In this document: positions 38,805 through 41,890 of the stretch, piece after piece
Position numbering within the stretch: the stretch's first letter is position 1
How the letters are laid out: each line of letters opens with the position of its first letter
From: Candidatus Tectomicrobia bacterium RIFCSPLOWO2_12_FULL_69_37
GTDB lineage: Bacteria; UBA8248
Direction: 5' to 3'
Assembly: GCA_001790955.1 (NCBI GenBank)
Contig: MGDP01000144.1
Location: forward strand, 1-41,890
DNA length: 41,890 bases
Position numbers and translations under genes: made by a program
The notes under the pieces: model-generated
The model's input: only the letters and a program-made list of their open reading frames with translations
Told to the model about the DNA's origin: nothing
Databases searched by the model: none

Positions 38805-39902
38805 ATGGTCTTGACGCGCAAGCAGATCGGGGTCGCGGTCGTCGGATCGGGCCGCATCGGAACCCACCGCGCCCGCCTGGCCGCGCAGCATCCCGGCGTC
38901 CGCTATCTGGCGGTCTCGGACGTGGAGGCCGCGCGCGCCAGGAGCCTGGGCGAGCGCGTGGGAGCCGACCTTTCCTCGGCCAGCAACGAGGAGGTGATCG
39001 CGCGGCCCGAAGTGGACGTGGTCATCGTCTCCACCCCCGAGCCCGCCCACGTCGCCCCCGTCCTCCAGGCCGTCGGGCTGGGGAAGCCCGTGCTGGTCGA
39101 GAAGCCTATCGCCATGGCGCTGGAGGACGCGGACCGCATCATCGGCGCGGCCGAGGCGAAAGGGGTGGAGGTGCGCGTGGGCTACATCATGCGCTACAAG
39201 CGGCAATACTTCCTGGGCAAGCAGCAGATCCTCGAGGGCCGGCTCGGACGGATCATCGGCGGCGCCGGCCGCGTCTACAACAGCCGGGCGCAGGCCTTCG
39301 AGATCCTCAAGCGCTCGGCCGACGCCACCCCCGTCGTGGACGTGCTCACCTACTATGTGGACCTTGCCTGCTGGTTCCTGGAGGGGAGCCGCCCGGTGGA
39401 GGTGGTGGCCCGGGGGAACGGGCTGGTCTTCAAGGAGGCCGGGTACCCCAAGGCGGACGACGTGCACTGGGCCCTCGTCACCTTCGACAGCGGGGCCGTG
39501 ATGAGCCTCGGCGTCTGCTACGCCCTGCCCTCCCAGTATCCGACCCTGGGCCAAAGCGCCCGCCTGGAGATCATGGGGACGGAGGGCGTGCTCTTCTTCG
39601 ACGAGGACCACAAGGAGAACATCCTATACTCCGAGAAGGGGTATCCCCACGCCTACGTGCCGGACCACAACCTGAAGATGGTGTTCCTGGGGAGCACCTC
39701 CTCAGGGGACTGGTCGCTGGACCACATGTACGGCCCCATCGCAGAGGAGACGCGCAGCTGGCTGGACCATCTGACCACGGGACGGCCCTGCCTCCTGGCG
39801 ACGGCCGAGGACGCCCGCCAGACTCTCGAGGTGACGCTTGCGATGGAGCTTTCGGCCCGCACCGGCGCGGCGATCAGGCTTCCACTGAGCGAGGGGCACT
39901 AG
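38805..39902 (+). CDS. Gfo/Idh/MocA-family oxidoreductase, inositol-dehydrogenase-like (second)
   Basis: A 365-residue NAD(P)-dependent oxidoreductase from ATG 38805 after GGAGAGGGG. The Rossmann region reads V-A-V-V-G-S-G-R-I-G-T-H-R-A, then V-I-V-S-T-P-E-P-A-H and the family signature P-V-L-V-E-K-P-I-A. R-V-G-Y-I-M-R-Y and V-V-D-V-L-T-Y-Y-V-D replace the more common catalytic-domain motifs (usual G-G-x-x-x-D-x-x-x-H), so the active-site His is not obvious. Similar to bacterial inositol 2-dehydrogenases and sugar oxidoreductases. It ends 17 bp from the convergent ABC-F stop and is last in the + strand run. Confidence 0.9.
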   Translation: MVLTRKQIGVAVVGSGRIGTHRARLAAQHPGVRYLAVSDVEAARARSLGERVGADLSSASNEEVIARPEVDVVIVSTPEPAHVAPVLQAVGLGKPVLVEKPIAMALEDADRIIGAAEAKGVEVRVGYIMRYKRQYFLGKQQILEGRLGRIIGGAGRVYNSRAQAFEILKRSADATPVVDVLTYYVDLACWFLEGSRPVEVVARGNGLVFKEAGYPKADDVHWALVTFDSGAVMSLGVCYALPSQYPTLGQSARLEIMGTEGVLFFDEDHKENILYSEKGYPHAYVPDHNLKMVFLGSTSSGDWSLDHMYGPIAEETRSWLDHLTTGRPCLLATAEDARQTLEVTLAMELSARTGAAIRLPLSEGH

Positions 39903-39919
39903 AAGCCGCCCAGGCTGTT

Positions 39920-41881
<1,962 letters not shown>

Positions 41882-41890
41882 GGGGGGAGA

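Overview
The window is 41.9 kb of GC-rich, densely packed bacterial DNA. It has Sec-type signal peptides, periplasmic-binding-protein ABC transporters and many CoA-thioester and carboxylate enzymes. That suits a heterotrophic Gram-negative soil, sediment or marine bacterium. The style resembles uncultured lineages such as Rokubacteria or Tectomicrobia, or high-GC Proteobacteria, but no rRNA or marker gene fixes the taxon. I see no rRNA, tRNA, CRISPR array, insertion sequence or phage gene.

Layout. (1) 1-2420, mostly minus: the end of an unknown + gene, a truncated M24-peptidase fragment, a PPC/DUF296 protein and an oligopeptide-type solute-binding protein. A GntR/HutC regulator (3025-3780) is divergent from these, and two inverted repeats lie in the gap between them. 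(2) 4109-8998: a complete branched-chain-amino-acid-type (Liv) ABC transporter, HMJGF, behind a good sigma-70-like promoter. (3) 9299-13862: two paralogous acyl-CoA dehydrogenases around a 3-hydroxyacyl-CoA dehydrogenase, then a zinc alcohol dehydrogenase. (4) 13896-15240, minus: an aldo/keto reductase and a small ferredoxin-like-fold protein. (5) 15505-16947: an FMN-dependent alpha-hydroxyacid-dehydrogenase relative whose C-terminal half is present twice as a perfect in-frame 495-bp tandem repeat. (6) 16953-24610, minus: a tightly coupled operon of fused hydantoinase/oxoprolinase (HyuA-HyuB), cyclase-family hydrolase, FdrA/AllF-like and DUF1116/AllG-like proteins. (7) 24916-28468: a divergent nucleoside-type (NupQ-NupO-NupP-like) ABC transporter. 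(8) 28523-31001, minus: crotonase, class III CoA-transferase and cupin. (9) 31237-39902, plus: aldo/keto reductase, amidohydrolase with a probable frameshifted start, VOC protein, Gfo/Idh/MocA oxidoreductase, PilZ protein coupled to an SLC13-type transporter, 3-hydroxyisobutyrate-dehydrogenase-like protein, an uncharacterised conserved protein and a second Gfo/Idh/MocA protein. (10) 39920-41881, minus: an ABC-F ATPase.

The genes look like uptake-plus-catabolism modules: amino-acid-like carboxylates through Liv into acyl-CoA oxidation, and a purine-, ureide- or cyclic-amide-like compound through the Nup-type permease into hydantoinase, cyclase and a carbamoyltransferase-like pair. The second module is the best candidate for an undescribed pathway. 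The tandem duplication, the two acyl-CoA dehydrogenases with Asp at the usual Glu position and the PilZ-transporter pair are the strongest local oddities.
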